DNA from: Amaurobius ferox
Taxonomy: Eukaryota > Arthropoda > Arachnida > Araneae > Amaurobiidae
Assembly: GCA_951213105.1 (NCBI GenBank)
Contig: OX578150.1
Coordinates: forward strand, 22,247,522-22,311,521
Length of the DNA: 64,000 bases
Direction: 5' to 3'
Shown: positions 9,135 to 20,480 of the stretch, piece by piece
Layout: every line of letters starts with the position of its first letter
Position numbering within the stretch: position 1 is the first letter of the stretch
Made by a program: the position numbers and the translations under genes
Notes under the pieces: model-generated
Seen by the model: only the letters and a program-made list of their open reading frames with translations
Database searches by the model: none
Told to the model about the DNA's origin: nothing

Positions 9135-9715
9135 GCCCCACTATTTTGCAGCTTTTAATGTATAATATTACCTTTTAATACTTTTTCGTATTACTGTTAT
9201 TTATTTCTTACGATTGGCAACAGTAGATCTTTTCTTTTATCCTTTGCGAATAGCAACACTGGTCTCTTCATTCTGGGGTAAGGTTAGTGTTTATTCTTGG
9301 TTCCTTTATTTTTCCATCTTTATGTGTATTGTCCAAGTAGAAATAGTTTATAGATATAATCTATCTATTTCTTCAGAAACATACATATTCTGTGTTCATT
9401 TTGACAAAATACTTGGATCTGACGAAGAGTTCGTCGAAATGAATAATTCAAGTATTTTGGTCTAGTCCTTGTCCAAGTGTATAGCATTAACTCTTGGATT
9501 TTATTTGTTTTTCTATCATCGATTCTGTACCATTGATGTTTGTTGATTATCTTTAGCTTGATGACTCGAAATCTGCAGTTTTTTTCCCCATTTGATTGAA
9601 GATTCGCTATTTAATACTTTTTATTTTGTAGGTTTTTCATATAAAGTTAGGATTTTTGAGTTACAACTTCTCTCCGTTCTATCATTGGACTTTCAAACTA
9701 TTATTATTATACGCA
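9135..9715 (+). mobile_element. PLE 3' block (type P), plus copy, right half of an inverted pair
   Basis: Contains GCGAATAGCAACACTGGTCT, ATAGTTTATAGATATAATCT, TTTTGACAAAATACTTGG, then CTGACGA (9419-9425) and GAAA (9436-9439), a hammerhead-like core, followed by GGTCTAGTCCTTGTCC and an end in TTTTCAAACTATTATTATTAT-like sequence. The same block follows the RT stop of PLE copy D at 44500, which identifies it as a PLE 3' region. Confidence 0.75.
9419..9439 (+). ncRNA. Hammerhead-ribozyme-like core in PLE 3' block
   Basis: CTGACGA (9419-9425) and GAAA (9436-9439) are the two conserved boxes of a hammerhead ribozyme, with ten bases between them for stem II. Stem II is weak by eye, and stems I and III are not obvious, so activity is uncertain. 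Hammerhead motifs are known to occur in the terminal repeats of Penelope-like elements. Confidence 0.4.
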
Positions 9716-10435
9716 TATGCAAATATATTAGAAAGATAGAATAATAACCAATACCAAGTAATAACAAAATATTAAAACAATAAAGTCACAAAAAGAGTTA
9801 AACCCACGGCTACTATGCTGAGAAAAGAAATGGACAGCACTGGGTTTAATTCTGAGGTAAATTTAGAGGACTCACTCTTCATCAGAAGGTCTGAGCATCC
9901 AACCCAAACTAACTCAAACGAATGCTTGTTTCAGATATGGCAACAGTAAGTTACTATAAATTTCATAGCGTAGACTACAAGCATTAATAGAGGAGGGGGG
10001 GAGGGAATAAAAAATTATAGAAGGAGAAGAAATTAAACCATGGAATTAGAGGAGAACAGACTGTGGAAGGGAGCTCCTCAGAAACTCATCCAGGGAGTTA
10101 GAGTTGGAGACAGAACAGCCATAATTAAGATAGGGTAAACGGGATAAACAGGAATCACAGATGAGAAATCATACTATAAAAGGAATCACAGGAGAAATGA
10201 ATAAACGAGTATGCAACTAACACCATCAAAAAGGACTTAAATCGTTGCTACTAACTAGCTAAAGTTACATATTTATAAACTGGCATTTTACAAACTGGCT
10301 AAAGTTGCATATTTCAAAATAGTGAATATTTATGCATCTTATTTTCTAAATTTTTATTTTTCAATTTTTTTGTTTATTTTATTATTTTTCATTTTTATAT
10401 AATCACATAATTAATAATAATAATTAGGATTTTTT
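9716..10435 (-). mobile_element. PLE 3' untranslated block (type U, copy 2)
   Basis: A diverged minus-strand copy of the U block that directly follows the PLE RT remnant at 10440-11600, in the same relative position as for PLE copy B. Shared words include TTTGGGTTGGATG-like and GCTTGTTTCAGATATGGCAA segments. The hammerhead-like box 1 appears as CTGATGA near 9890 (minus), but the GAAA box is not intact. Confidence 0.65.
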
Positions 10436-10439
10436 CTTT

Positions 10440-11600
10440 TTTTCCCCCTAGTAGCCACCCTAATTGGGAATGTTGTCTATGATATCGAAAGGTAGTTGAT
10501 ACACTGAGTTTATAATATTAATGACGAATTTGAAAGGATATGCATTATTAGCTGCAGTATTTGGTAATTCTATAAATTGTGCCAAATTATAATTGTCATC
10601 ACAAATTTTATTTATTCTAAAAACCTGATTTGATATAATATTTTTAAACACTGATATATGCAAACAAGATTTAAAATGCCGAATTTTAGGAGTATTAAAA
10701 TTAAAATCTAGTTTTTAATCAATTAATTTTATAGCCAAATGATAATTTTGTATACCTAAATTTAAATCTAAAAAGTTTGTAACATTAGAATCATTTTTAC
10801 TTGCATCCAATTGTACATTATTAGGATAAAAGTTAAATGCAATAGGATTATTAATATTGGATACACATAATATTATCTAAATATCTATACATGAGCATAT
10901 TATGCAAACCGCGATTATAGTCTTTTTTATAAAAGTATAAATATAGATTAGAGAATAATGATGAGGCACACACCCTTTGCGGGATACCAAACTGATGCTT
11001 AAAAAATAACTACCATGTGTGTGTTGAATATAATTTTCATAGAAGTTAAATTAAGTAATTTTTTTAAAGAGGAATAATGAGTATTTAAGGGTAATATTAT
11101 ATCGTTCAAAAATGTTTAAAATAATTTTATAAAGTTCATCTGTATTTATATTATTAAATGCAATAGGGTCATGGTTGGATATTAGTAAGTGTTTTTAATA
11201 TCTTAATTCAAAACTGTTTTCCACATTATGACTATTATTTGAAGTGTCACTTAACAAAGAAATTTCGTTTAAAATTTTAGTAATAATTTACCAACATTAG
11301 TTAGGTAAGAGTTATTTCTACTGTTAATTGTTCGATAAACTACAGGGAATTTATGAATGTTAGGTACTAAAACAGGGTATGGGTATGTTATAACAACTAT
11401 TTTTGAGATGGATTTGCTTATATTTGGCGGAAATTATGTTTATGAATTTTAAATTAGTATTGTGTAAATTATAAATAGAATTATTAAGAATATGTGACTT
11501 AAGGGTATTTATATAATAATATTTACAAATGATAGAGTAGTTATCACTAGCTTTATCAGCATAAGTAAAAACAATTTTTTTTAATTTATTCAATTTCCTT
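10440..11600 (-). pseudogene. Penelope-like reverse transcriptase, nearly full-length RT core, broken (copy A)
   Basis: Reading the minus strand, an N-terminal piece (11360-11593) contains the PLE word TYADKASDNYSIICKYYYI. Next come the YRTINSRNNSYLTNVGKLL region, the motif-B segment FGIPQRVCASSLFSNLYLY near 10950-10990, the palm motif RYLDN where RYxDD is expected, and the thumb (10460-10663: VFKNIISNQVFRINKICDD). Multiple frameshifts and stops separate these pieces, and the second catalytic Asp of the YxDD box reads Asn. The ORF ends about 70 codons after the thumb start with no GIY-YIG domain. The U block follows on the same strand. Clearly dead; it is the most complete RT core in the window. 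Confidence 0.8.
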
Positions 11601-11645
11601 TATGATTGAACTAAGTATACATGACTTATTAATGTTCTTATACAT

Positions 11646-11829
11646 ACATTTTTCTTTTCTATTTATTTATTTATTTTTATTTTATTTAGAGGGAAGGGTC
11701 CATTAATATTAATTACACGCACACACACACACATATATATATGTGCGTGTGTGCGTGTAATTAATATTAATGGACCCCCTTCCCCCTAAATAAAATAAAA
11801 ATAAATAAATAAATAGAAAAGAAAAATGT
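11646..11829. repeat. 184-bp near-perfect palindrome
   Basis: Arms of about 91 bp meet near 11738. The left arm reads ACATTTTTCTTTTC, then ATTTATTTATTTATTTTTAT, GGGTCCATTAATATTAATTA and CACGCACACAC; the right arm is its complement with only a few differences, mainly one or two bases in the CCC-rich segment. There is essentially no loop, only TATATATA. It abuts the 5' side of the broken PLE copy A. Confidence 0.95.
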
Positions 11830-12257
11830 TGTTTCGCGGATTCCAATTTTTTATACCGGCATTGTATACAGATACCATAATAAGGACCCCTCGTAAAATC
11901 ACCATCTACACTACCGCCAAGAATGTACGGTGAGCCAATGGTGGCGATGAGTTTTGACTATAACAAACATTCATTAAACTTTCCTAGAACAAATTCTCTT
12001 AGGCAGAAGTATTATTTGCAACCGGCTGCTTCTACTCATCATGCTGGTGGTCTTCGAAGTTTGTTTCACCTTCTTACAACTGCTGTTCCTCCAATCGAGT
12101 TCATCATGAATGCAAGTTTGACCTTGACCGGATTTGAAGTACGAAAACCGCTTCTGCGACCAAGTTACTGCCTTTCTTTCAAGAACATTTATTGAGAGCT
12201 ACGTTGAACAAACATATTTCATTTGAGCACGATAAGAGAAATTTCTCTTTTGAAATA
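11830..12257 (+). other. GC-richer stretch with an unrecognised 90-residue ORF (11923-12195)
   Basis: An ORF runs 11923-12195 with stop at 12193-12195. Its composition (SFDYNKHSLNFPRTNSLRQ, LFHLLTTAVPP) is less biased than the chance ORFs around it, and local GC is higher. No domain, signal peptide or membrane segment is recognised, and the ATG context is not informative. It could be an exon relic, a gene fragment carried by a transposon, or chance. No function is proposed. Confidence 0.2.
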
Positions 12258-12365
12258 CAGTGCAATTTCTCTTAGCGGACACATTTCAATAGCGGACGTC
12301 TGTTAATAACGGATGCTTTTCGATTCCCAGATGTGTAACGAAGTGTTCGAAATAGAGGCTTGAGC
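12258..12365 (+). mobile_element. pogo/Tigger-like (Tc1/mariner superfamily) terminal sequence
   Basis: TA (12256-12257) followed by CAGTGCAATTTCTCTTAGCG and then GGACAC and GCGGACGTCTG segments matches the style of pogo/Tigger terminal inverted repeats (CAGT..., CTCTTAACGGAC, TA target). The opposite end and any DDE transposase ORF are not seen, so this is a solo or decayed end. Confidence 0.5.
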
Positions 12366-12589
12366 TATAAAACTATTCATGACAATAATAATTTATAAAT
12401 TATGGCAATGCTTAAACAATTGCATCACCCACATATTTCCATGACTTTAATGGAGAAAAAGGACAGCACATTTAAAGTAATATTTAAAGTGTTTAATGCT
12501 GATGAAATGATACATTGAAGAGAGGTTATGCAGTAATGCGTACACATTATTTATTTAGTAATGTCTATGTGTGAAATATTCCAAAATAA
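12366..12589. other. Unassigned AT-rich DNA
   Basis: Nothing is recognised between the pogo-like terminus and the 45-bp satellite. Confidence 0.5.
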
Positions 12590-12803
12590 CGATAAGTATC
12601 CTACATTCTTATTTTATTAAACATTTTATAATAAAGATAAATATGTGACATTCTTATTTTATTAAATATTTTATAATAAAGTTAAATATGTGACATTCTT
12701 ATTTTATTAAACATTTTATAATAAAGATGAATATGTGACATTCTTATTTTATTAAATATTTTATAATAAAGAGAAATATGTGACATTGTTATTTTATTAA
12801 ATA
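12590..12803. repeat. 45-bp satellite, left segment
   Basis: The word ACATTCTT/ACATTGTT recurs at 12603, 12648, 12693, 12738 and 12783, exactly 45 bp apart. The monomer contains ATTTTATTAAATATTTTATA, then ATAAAGA and AATATGTG. The same monomer resumes at 17126-17210 and 18341-18835, so this is one array split by insertions. Confidence 0.9.
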
Positions 12804-13326
12804 ATAACAGTGCACCCGTTCTTCGTACGGAATATATAATATACAAATTCCTAATCATGTGCAAATTCCTATTATATTCTAAATGTCATTGTTATTCAAA
12901 TCATTCCATTAAAATATTCAAATTAATTTTTCTAAAAAGAAGTTTAAGAATCTCTGTTTTGGTTATACAAAATTATCTTCACAGGCAGATCTGAAGAATA
13001 AAATATCCTGGCCCCGCTTGTAAACAAATTTGCAAAAAATATGAAATTAAATCAATATATGAAAAAATAAAAGCTCTAAAGTTGTACTGGAAGATATACC
13101 CGTACTTCTTATATTCTCAAATATTAGAAGATTTATCCGTGTTTTAGTAGAAGATTACTCGTTTACAATATAGAGTTTTAAAAATTTTTGCCAAAAAATA
13201 ACAGATAACGTTATAAATTGAAAATATCAATAATCCCAGTAATATTTAAACCTGAAGGCCGTAATTGATTTCAATATATACCAAAATTAAAGAGCTAAAA
13301 TTATATACATTGTAAAGAGCTTTGCT

Positions 13327-13397
13327 GCCCCAACCGGGAATCGAACCCTGGATCTCTGAACTGGCCAGACGACGCTCTACCGTTGAGCTACTGGGAC
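13327..13397 (-). tRNA. tRNA-like sequence (tRNA pseudogene or SINE head)
   Basis: On the minus strand a 71-nt cloverleaf-like sequence has a 7-bp acceptor stem (GTCCCAG with TTGGGGC, two wobble pairs), a D arm GCTC-AACGGTA-GAGC, and a T arm with GGTTCGATTCC. The anticodon stem does not fold in the standard register and no clean anticodon follows a U33, so a functional tRNA is doubtful. The flanks AAGAGCTT and AAGCTCTT are inverted, extending the acceptor stem. A and B boxes are intact. Confidence 0.55.
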
Positions 13398-13462
13398 GAA
13401 ATTACAAGCTCTTACCGTCGAAGTGAACTCTATAACATCTTCCACTTATATTCTCGTAGATT

Positions 13463-13586
13463 AGAAGATATACCCGTGTATTTGTAGAAGACATACCCGT
13501 GTATTTGTAGAAGACATACCCGTGTATTTGTAGAAGACATACCCGTGTATTTGTAGAAGACATACCCGTGTATTTGTAGAAGATTA
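13463..13586. repeat. 23-bp minisatellite inside family D
   Basis: Five tandem units of ACCCGTGTATTTGTAGAAG plus ACAT, a local expansion of the GAAGATATACCCGTGT word typical of family D. The 74-residue ORF across it is an artefact of the repeat. Confidence 0.9.
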
Positions 13587-13649
13587 CCCGTACTACAATA
13601 TATGAGTTTCAAAATAATTTCCAAAATGAAACAGATAACGTAATAAAGT

Positions 13650-14918
13650 AACAAGAAAGATCAATCATGCACAAAGCATTGATTATGAAACACTTTCCAA
13701 CTTCATTGAAATTTTATTTAAATATCTCTAAAATGCGATACATTCCTCGGTAATATTTTATCACAATACTACATTAATTTATTATATTAGAAAACTTAAA
13801 ACTTTATCGAAAAAAATGAACTTCATTCAAATGACGGCATTAAAATATAAATTGCTTGGTTTAAACAACTCTAAAATACGATACACCCCTCCGTAATATT
13901 ATTAAAATTATCAGAATAGTACAATAATTTATTATATTTGAAAGCTTCATCGAAAACAAATGAACTTTATTCAAATGACGTAATCGAAATATAACACGCC
14001 TGGCTCTCTCTATAAAAAAAGCATTTCATTCATAAAAAATTTTAATTCATTTCATTCATCATAATACTATAATAATTTATTTTATTTAAAAACTTCAGAC
14101 CATGGAGGTACAAGTAATTAAACTCTATGCTTAAAACTTCATCAAAAGAAATCTACCTTCTCTCTGTAAAATCGATGAATATTTCATTCATATTAGCTAT
14201 ATTGCAGACTCCATGAGCTAAATAATTTTGCGTTAAAGAAATGCAGCAATTCTTATACAACTCATTCTATGTATTTTGTTGTTTACATTTTCCATAAGTG
14301 AAAAGTAAGCTTCGTTGTAGAAATAATCAACGTTGAATGATCATTTAAACTCAAATATATTGTAATTGCGTTGTTTCAGTATGTAGATGCACAGAATTTA
14401 AGAAAAAATAAAGCGGTTTTAGGACGGAAAAAACAATAAATATGAATTAAAAATAACTTTAAAAATCACGATTTCGATACAATATGGATGCCATATTTTA
14501 TTTTGAAGTGGGTCACGTGATCGCTTTATATAAAAGGTGTAATTATTATTTTAATTTTTATTTAAAAAACTACTGAATATATTTTGCTGAAATTTTTTTT
14601 ATATATTTTATGAGATAATTTAAATATTACCTAAAATTTTCGAAGCAATTTATGAATTTTAAATCCGCTTTAAAAATGTTTGAAAAATTAGGTCCCATAG
14701 GGTTCAATGTATTTCATATTTTTAACCCGGGTTCAATCCAAAACTAATTGGGTGACATTATTAATTTATATTCCCCTAGGTCCCACAGATCGTCTGAATA
14801 ACATATTAAAATTTCATTTTGATAAAGTCATTTATACGACAGTTATCGTGCTAACGAACAGACAGACAGACAGAATGAACAAAGTCATAAACACTTTTCA
14901 ACTTTGTTGTAAAGTATT
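13650..14918 (+). mobile_element. Dispersed family B, copy 2
   Basis: All family landmarks are present, from AACAAGAAAGATCAATCATG to AACACTTTTCAACTTTGTTG and GTAAAGTATT. It abuts copy 3 head to tail with no spacer, and the pair interrupts family D copy D2. Confidence 0.8.
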
Positions 14919-16230
14919 AACAAGAAAGATCAATCATGCTTAAAGCATTGATTATGAAACACTTTCCAACTGCAATGCAATTTTATTTAAGCAAGTCTAA
15001 AATGCAATACATTCCTCGGTAATATTTTGAAACATATCACAATACTGCATTAATTTATTATATTTGAAAACTTAAACCTTCATCGAAAAAAATGAACTTC
15101 ATTCAAATGACGGCATTGAAATATAAATTGCTTGGTTCAAACATCTCTAAAATGTTATACATTCCTCGGTAATAGTTTTAGAATTATCATAATACTACGA
15201 TAATTTATTATATTTGAAAACTTCATCGAAAACAACTGAAATTAATTCAAATGACGTCATAGAAAAAATAACACGCCTGGATCTCTCTATAAAAACAGGA
15301 TTTCATTCATAACTTTCTCCCATTCATTTCATTCATAAAAATACTATAATAATTTATTTTATTTAAAAATTAAGACTATGGAGCTACAAGTAATTAAACT
15401 CTATGCTTAAAACTTCATCGAAAAAAATCGTCCTTCTCTTTATAAAATCAATTAATATTTCATTTATATCAGCCATGCAGACTCCATGGGCTAAAGTATT
15501 TTGTGTTAAAGAAATACAGCAACTCTAATACAACTCATTCTACATATTTTGCTGTTTACATTTTACATAAGTGTAAAATAGGCTTCGTTGTAGGAATAAT
15601 CAAATTTGGATAATCATTTAAACTCAAATATATTGTATTTGCTTTGTTTCAGTATGTAGATGCACAGAATTTAAGCAAAAATAAAGTAGTTTTAGAACGG
15701 ATACAACACTCTATGAATTAAAAGGAACTTAAAAAATCACGATTACGAAACAAGATGGATGCCATATATCATTTTGAAGTGAGTCATGTGATCCTTTCAT
15801 ATCATGGTCACGTGATCGTTTCATATAAGAGCTGTAATTATTATTTTAATTTTTATTTAAAAAACTACTGAATATATTTCGCTGAATTTTTTTTATATAT
15901 TTTATTATATATTTTATTTTGATATGTTTTATATATTTTTTTTTATATATTTTATTACAATTTGTGAATTTTAAATCCGCTTAAAAATGTTTTGAAAAAT
16001 TAGGTCCCATAGGGCTCAATGTATTTCATTTTTTCAACCCAGGTTCAATCCAAAACTAATTGGGTGATATTATTCATTTATATTCCCATATGTCCTACAG
16101 ACCGTCTGAACAACATACTAAAATTTCATTTTGATTAAGTCATTTTTACGGCAGTTATCGTGCTAACGGACAGACAGACAGAATGAACTGAGTCATAAAC
16201 ACTTCTCAACTTTGTTGTAAAGTGTTAATA
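14919..16230 (+). mobile_element. Dispersed family B, copy 3
   Basis: A full-length copy starting at the last base of copy 2 and ending TTGTTGTAAAGTGTTAATA. Family D sequence (AAAGCGCTAAAGTTGTAT) resumes immediately afterwards. Confidence 0.8.
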
Positions 16231-17054
16231 AAAGCGCTAAAGTTGTATGGGAAGGTATATCCGTATTCGTTATATTCCCGAAATGTAGAAGATATACCCA
16301 TGTATTAGTAGAAAATTGCCAGTACTACAATATATGAATTTCAAAAATCGTTGCCAAAATAAAACAGATGACGTAATAGAGTGAAAATATCAATTATCCC
16401 AGCAATGTTTAAACTTGAGGGCCGTTATTGATTTCAATATATGCCAAAATAAAAGCGCCAAAATTGTATGGGAGGTTATAACCGAACTTATGTCTCGTAG
16501 ATTAAAAGAAAGATATACCCGTGCACTAATAGAAGATTCCCGTACTACAATATATGAGTTTCAAGTTTCAATCATTTTTGACAAAATAAAATAGATGACG
16601 TAATAAATTGAAAATATCAATACTTCAAGTTATATTTTAACCTGAATGCTGTAATTTATATAATCCAGTGTCAAAAAATGCAATTTCGATAAAACTTATT
16701 TTATTTAAATTTCCTGATTACTTAAATCTGAAAAAATTTAATAAAAATCATCTGCCGCATAAACACATTGGATTTAAATCCGTGGCTAAACGACATGATA
16801 TCCTTTTCTTCAAATAAATTTACGGGAAAAAACATCGTCTGCATATTGCTATGTCTATGGAAGGTTTAACTGTGTGTTTTTAATTGATATCTAGACAATC
16901 CCTGGTCCTAGAAACTCGAAACATGGACTAAATTTTAAGAGGGGCTAATCCAAGGTTATCCACAAAATTTCATGAAAGTCGGTTCAGCCGTTCTCCCATT
17001 ATGATGAAACAAACATACAGACAGACAGATTTTCAATTTTATTTATATAAATTC
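16231..17054 (+). mobile_element. Family D, copy D2, 3' part
   Basis: Continues D2 after the family B insertions: CTAAAGTTGTATGGGAAG, repeated ATACCC units, then the SINE/RTE-style tail with CACAAAATTTCATGAAAGTC, GGTTCAGCCGTTCTCCCAT and CAGACAGACAGATTTTCAAT. The GGTTCAGCCGTT...CAGACAG tail is a widespread arthropod RTE-related 3' end. Confidence 0.7.
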
Positions 17055-17125
17055 AGTACGAAGAACGGTATGCAAGACGGAAAATCTTCTACTAATACAC
17101 GGGTATACTTTCTAATCTATTATCT
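17055..17125 (-). mobile_element. Family D 5' fragment, inverted
   Basis: On the minus strand it reads ATACCCGTGTATTAGTAGAA, then CGTTCTTCGTACTG, the start of family D in reverse. It sits between the end of D2 and the resumed 45-bp satellite. Confidence 0.6.
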
Positions 17126-17210
17126 TTCTAATTAGAAAGAGAAATATGTGACATTCTTATTTTCTTAAATATTTTTTAGAGATATATGTGACATTCTTAT
17201 TTTATTAAAT
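17126..17210. repeat. 45-bp satellite, middle segment
   Basis: Two units (ATGTGACATTCTTATTTT...) between family D copies. Confidence 0.8.
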
Positions 17211-18340
17211 ACTAGCAGCATACCCGTTCTTCGTACGGAGTATATAATTAAATACACTTAAAATTCACAATCATGTGCAAATTCCTATAGTATACTAAAT
17301 GACATTGTTAATTAAAATATTCCATTAAAATATTAAATTTATTGCTCCTAAAAAGAAATTCCATTCAAAATTATTAATTCTCTCCAAAATTATCTTCATG
17401 GCCAGATCTGAAGAATAAAACATCCTGGCCCCTTTTGTAAGCAAATTTACGAAAAATAAGAAATTGAATCAATATATGCAAAATAAAAGTGTTAAAATTG
17501 TATGGAACCCATACTACTACATTAGAAGATATAATCTGTATTAGTAGATTACATATATAAATTGAAAATTTCAATAAACATTACAGACATTTCAGTACTC
17601 TCTTCTAAAAAAAAAACAAATTTAATTTCATTAATTTGCGTCGTTTTTATCAATTTGGCGACTTTCCGTCAATTTGGCGGCATTTCCGTCAATTTGGCAA
17701 CGTCATCGTCAATTTGACGATATTTCCGTCAATTTGGCGACTTTTCAGTCAATTTGGCACCGTTTAAAAAAAGTTGCCAAGTTAGACATATCCCGCCAAA
17801 TTCGTAGCTCTAAATTTGCAGATCTGAAGAATAAAACATCCTGATCCCGTTTGTATGTACTAAATGAAAGCACTAAAATTGTATTAGAAGATATACCCGT
17901 TCTACTCTTTTTCTGCTTCAACAATCGGCTAAATGAGTTTATTGGCTAAACACAATATATGAGTGCATTATCTAAACACAATAACACAATATATAAGCTT
18001 GAAAACTCCTTGCCGAAATAAATGAAAGCAGTTAGCAACTCGCAATTAATATAATTAAAAGAAAAATCAACCCGTTTATTTATAAGATATATTTTTATAT
18101 CCATTTATTTATTATTCAAATCGAAAAAATAATAATAAAAATTAATAAACACATTTAATTTAATTGCGTTGCTGAACAACATGATATAAGATAGAATCTT
18201 CCTCATAAAATGCTAATAATTAAATAACCATTTTGATTTCTTAATACTTTTTATTGTTGAATAAAAGCTTGTGAAAAATGAACCATGGTGAGACAAACAA
18301 ACAGACAGACAGACAGATTTTTAATTTTATTTATATATAG
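17211..18340 (+). mobile_element. Family D, copy D1
   Basis: Starts ACTAGCAGCATACCCGTTCT and ends CAGACAGACAGATTTTTAAT then TTTATATATAG. It is inserted in the 45-bp satellite, which continues on both sides. Inside, 17650-17765 is a small tandem block of CCGTCAATTTGGCGAC-type units related to the GGCGA cluster of family A. No coding capacity. Confidence 0.7.
17650..17765. repeat. GTCAATTTGGCGA tandem block
   Basis: Six or so near-copies of GTCAATTTGGCGAC about 18-20 bp apart, followed by GTTGCCAAGTT and CCGCCAAATTCG, the same words as in family A. It suggests that D1 carries a piece of, or shares origin with, family A. Confidence 0.75.
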
Positions 18341-18835
18341 AGAGAAATATGTGACATTCTTATATTATTAAATATTTTATAAAGAGAAATATGTGACATT
18401 CTTATTTTTTTAAATATTTTATAATAAAGTGAAGTATGTGACATTCTTATTTTATTAAATATTTTATAATAAAGATAAATATGTGACATTCTTATTTTAT
18501 TAATTATTTTATAAAGAGAAATATGTGACATTATTATATTATTAAATATTTTATAATAAAGATAAATATGTGACTTTCTTATTTTATTAAATATTTTATA
18601 ATGAAGATAAATATTTAACATAATTTAACAAATATTTTATAACAAAGAGAAATATGGGACATTCTTATTTTATTAAACATTTTATAATAAAGATAAATAT
18701 TTGACATTCTTATTTTAATTAATATTTTATAAAGAGAAATATGTGACATTCTTATTTTATTAAATATTTTATAACAAAGAGAAATATGGGACATGCTTAT
18801 TTTATTAAATATTTAATAATAAAATAATTTTCATA
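18341..18835. repeat. 45-bp satellite, right segment
   Basis: About eleven variant units, 42 to 45 bp, of the monomer seen at 12590, with words AATATGTGACATTCTTATTT and AAATATTTTATAA. The 96-residue minus ORF across it is a repeat artefact. Confidence 0.9.
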
Positions 18836-18839
18836 ATTT

Positions 18840-20240
18840 AAAACATTATTTTGTAATATTTTCGAGATGACAAACATGGAGTGATGTCTACTGCCCTATA
18901 ATAATGGTTAGAGGCGATGACACTCGAAATTTTCATATAAGGGTCAATGCACTAAAAGTAGAATGCAGCATTTAGATTTGTTACTTATCCGTTGAAAATA
19001 AACTGTCTCACAATAAGCAACCCTCGAAAAATGTAAATTTTTAAATAATTCGCGTTTCACATTTATTCCCCAAATCAAAAATTTTAGTGTGCTCTTTAAA
19101 GCAAAAATATTCTATATACCAAATAACAAGCCTCTGTCACATTTAAAAGGAAGCGTGTCTCATTTATTCGGAAAATTGAACATTTTTGTATGCGACGCCC
19201 CATAAAGTAGAAAATATTGGAAATCTGAAATTACACATTTTTTTTTCCTTTCGAACTATCTAGACGTAGACCAAATTTGAAGCCTCTACCTTATTGCAAA
19301 ACATGCTTTTTATATCATTTCAACTTTCGAACTTTTTTCTGTGTAGCACCTCTTTAAATGAACATTTTGCTGTACAACACAAAGCTGTATTCATCTTGGG
19401 TTTTTTTATCAAATGATTAGCCCATGCAGCAAATTTCAAGCCTCTGTCACATTGTAAAGAAAGCGTATCTCATTTATTCGAAATATCGAACATTTTAGTG
19501 TGGGGCACTCCCTACAATAGCAAATGTTGGGAAACTGAAATTGCGTACTCTTTTCCTTTCGAACACACCAAATTTGATGTCTCTATTTCATCGCGAAGCA
19601 TGTTCTTTTTATCATTTCATCTTTCGAATGTTTTTGTGTGGAGTACCCACGCCCTTAAATGAACATTTTTGAAAAACTCTATTCTTCTTGGGTTTTGTAA
19701 CAGATAATTAGCCCATACACCAAATATCAAACCTCTATCTCAGTTTAAAAGGGGCGTTTCTCATTTATTCCGAAAATCGAACATTTTGGTGTGTGTAATC
19801 CCTTAAAATAGAATATATGGGAAAAAAAATTTCACACTTCTTTTCTTTCCAACTATCTACCCGTACACCAAATTTAAAGTATCTATCTCATCGCAAAGTA
19901 TGTTTTTCTGTCATTTCAATTTTCGAATATTTTTGTGTGCCGTACCCATAGCCCCTTTACTGAACATTTTGAAAAACTCTATTTTTCTTAGGTTCTTTAT
20001 AACATGATTGGCTCAAATGCCAAATATCAAGCCTCTATCACATTTTTAAGGAGACGTTTCCCATTTATTCCGCAGATCGAACGTTTTGGTGAGCGTCACC
20101 TCCTAAAGTAGAAAATTTTGTAAAACTGAAATTGTACAATTTCTTTTTTCCAAACTATCTACCCGTACACCAAATTTGAAATCTCCATCTCATCCCGAAG
20201 ATGTTTTTATGTATAACATTAAAATATTTCATTTCAGTCC
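18840..20240 (+). repeat. ~300-bp satellite F, forward array of about four units
   Basis: Each unit has AAGCCTCTGTCACATTTAAA-like, TCTCATTTATTCGGAAAAT-like, CGAACATTTT, CCTTTCGAACTATCTA and ACCAAATTTGAAG words in the same order. The CCTCTxTCxCA word is near 19131, 19440, 19730 and 20030. Units are substantially diverged. The same repeat occurs inverted at 35659-36230, with a fragment at 31330-31413. Confidence 0.8.
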
Positions 20241-20480
20241 CAAAATTAAATTATATCATTTAAATACGATTATAACATAACAATCGGTCAAATTTGCTGC
20301 GATTATAACAATTAGTTAACGTCAAAGCCCTATATATTTTGTGGCGTTCCAGGAAATCAAGGATAAAGTCCTCTGTTTTCAAAAAAATTAAAATATTGTA
20401 AAAAATAATCGCAATAAGAAAAAAAAAACGTTAAAAAATAATCCGATAAAAATGTAGTGACGTTGAAAATAATTACGTCG
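20241..20480. other. Unassigned AT-rich DNA between satellites
   Basis: No gene or repeat is recognised. It leads into the 39-bp satellite. Confidence 0.5.

Larger units (their letters stand above)
12804..13649 (+). mobile_element. Family D, copy D2, 5' part
   Basis: Starts GCACCCGTTCTTCGTACGG (compare GCATACCCGTTCTTCGTACG in D1 at 17211) and contains ATCATGTGCAAATTCCTA, GATCTGAAGAATAAAATATC and repeated GAAGATATACCCGT units. The element is interrupted at 13650 by two family B copies and resumes at 16231. It carries no coding sequence. Confidence 0.7.

Noticed and set aside
13327..13397. A functional tRNA gene with an assignable anticodon
   Set aside because: The anticodon stem does not fold in register and there is a mismatch in the T stem; reported only as tRNA-like.
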